This document shows, in pieces, positions 19,003 through 20,000 of a stretch of DNA of 20,000 nt (positions within the stretch are counted from its first letter, which is position 1; every line of letters begins with the position of its first letter). The position numbers were made by a program, and so were the translations under genes. The stretch spans positions 1 to 20,000 of the forward strand of contig VIGQ01001688.1 in NCBI GenBank assembly GCA_009663005.1. The letters run 5' to 3'. Under the pieces are notes generated by a model. It worked only from the letters and a program-made list of their open reading frames with translations. It ran no database searches and was not told the DNA's origin. This DNA is from Actinidia chinensis. Its lineage: Eukaryota; Streptophyta; Magnoliopsida; Ericales; Actinidiaceae.

Positions 19003-19352
19003 CAAAGTTATCGTCAGCTTCATTGAGATTTTTTTTTGTGCTATGTCTTCGGGAGCAATTGCTAAGAAGCATGATAGTAAAGATAAAAAACCTTTAATAA
19101 CAACAATATAAATGTAAGCAAAAAACAGGTACATCTTAATTACTCCATAAGTTTTGAAATACGTAACAAAAAGCAATCCTTACCTAAATAGCTAGCAATA
19201 ACAAGGCTGTTTTCGTTGAATTATATCCCTTTGAATAGAAAAGTAATGGTCGAAACCCAAAACACTACTTGGGATGAATTTATAGAGACAGACATTAAGC
19301 ATCTCGTCCCTCAGCCTCTAAGTCTCTGCATCACTGCTCTACCACTGTTTTG
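19003..19352. other. No gene seen
   Basis: AT-rich sequence between the GA microsatellite and a weak minus-strand exon pair. The minus-strand open frame at 18946-19176 includes the translated microsatellite and a hydrophobic low-complexity stretch, so it is not called. Confidence 0.45.
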
Positions 19353-19468
19353 TTACTCCGGATAGTAAGTTTGTATTGTAGTTTCAGCAACATCATCCCC
19401 AGAACTGTGCTTCCATCCGTTGGGTCCCACATAATACACTGATAAGAGAAGAACATAGAGTTGAGATG

Positions 19469-19500
<32 letters not shown>

Positions 19501-19623
19501 AACAAAAAAAGAAAGATATATGAGATAGAGAGAGAGCTTACCACTACTCGCAACACCACCACTAGCTCCATCGTCGGAATGTCGCATATAATGGAACGTC
19601 TAGCCAACTCTGAGCTTCTTCCA
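19353..19623 (-). CDS. Weak unrecognised exon pair
   Basis: An exon-like block at 19542-19623 lies between a TATGTATGTCAG acceptor and a GTAAGC donor. In one frame it reads FHYMRHSDDGASGGVASS after an upstream stop. A second block (19353-19438) follows a TCTTATCAG acceptor and in the matching phase reads VYYVGPNGWKHSSGDDVAET, and on to a TAA. The intron between contains the CT/AC microsatellite. The in-phase junction is the only support; no family is recognised. Confidence 0.22.
19469..19501. repeat. Compound (CT)n(AC)n microsatellite
   Basis: About seven CT units run directly into about nine AC units. Confidence 0.95.
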
Positions 19624-20000
19624 CTGACATACATAACGATACCTAACAAGTTTACAAATAACACCATAATACAAGCAACCATAGAGAAGACACAATTAAA
19701 CGCATTTAAAACATTTCCGAAAACTGCATAACAGACTACATGAAAACACTAGAAGTACAAGTAAAATGTTTCGAGAAAATGATGTCATGGAAAATGCAGG
19801 AACTTCAAGTTCCCAATGCCTGCTTGTGTAAAGCGTAAGGATATTTATTCTGCACTCTCCTTTGTGAAAAAGTAACATATCATTGTGATGACAGTAGTAC
19901 ATTAAGATATCACACGAGTTGTCAGAAATGTAACAAGGAGGATGGTATACAGCCTTTTTGACACTGAAAAGAAAGACAAATTTTATCAATCGTGCAAGCA
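19624..20000. other. No supportable gene; right edge
   Basis: A minus-strand open frame (19696-19989) follows an acceptor-like TTTCTTTTCAG near 19965, but its composition is aromatic/cysteine-rich without recognisable motifs. It could be an exon of a gene continuing beyond 20000; I cannot support it. Confidence 0.35.

Noticed and set aside
19393..19587. Minus-strand open frame through the CT/AC microsatellite
   Set aside because: Much of it is translated simple repeat, which stays open in any frame.

Overview
The window looks like nuclear DNA of a flowering plant, most likely a eudicot. It is AT-rich, coding signal comes only as short exons with GT..AG borders, there are GA/CT and AC microsatellites and small inverted-repeat elements, and the recognisable peptides match plant families. 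No intact full-length gene is visible.

Main locus (about 1610-13241, minus strand): thirteen consecutive exons of a plant mannosyl-oligosaccharide glucosidase (ER alpha-glucosidase I, GCS1/MOGS, GH63) are recognisable in the right order. They run from the start codon at 13241 to the segment around RLEAWF near 1640. Splice sites are mostly preserved, but almost every exon is broken by one or more 1-2 base indels plus substitutions and stops. The locus as printed cannot encode glucosidase I. The C-terminal part of the catalytic domain is not found in 1-1609 and must lie beyond the left edge or be missing. Either this is a decayed gene copy or the sequence carries many indel errors; several lost bases sit in short homopolymers, and I cannot decide by eye.

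Inside the ninth intron (3803-4763, same strand) is a second set of coding-like exons from another gene that I do not recognise. Three of them join in phase and end at a stop codon, but no 5' part is visible. Other introns hold a 51-bp tandem duplication, a perfect 19-nt palindrome and a CTAG-rich, C-run-rich repeat.

Region 13242-16226: the CT-rich leader and a TATA-like box of the glucosidase locus are followed by repeat-dominated DNA: CGGTT-rich patches, a 210-bp MITE-like element, and about 0.75 kb of degenerate tandem repeat with a higher-order period. This ends at a truncated first exon (start at 16023, minus strand) with the Ser/Pro-rich motif PPYVSAPSSPNRG of plant DUF1645-type proteins. 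Its homology stops about 53 codons in, at the repeat border.

Region 16227-20000: a second MITE-like element (16327-16504), a possible unrecognised plus-strand gene (16994-17511), microsatellites, and a weak unrecognised exon pair on the minus strand (19353-19623). Most of the remainder has no supportable gene. No RNA genes, CRISPR or bacterial-type systems were seen.
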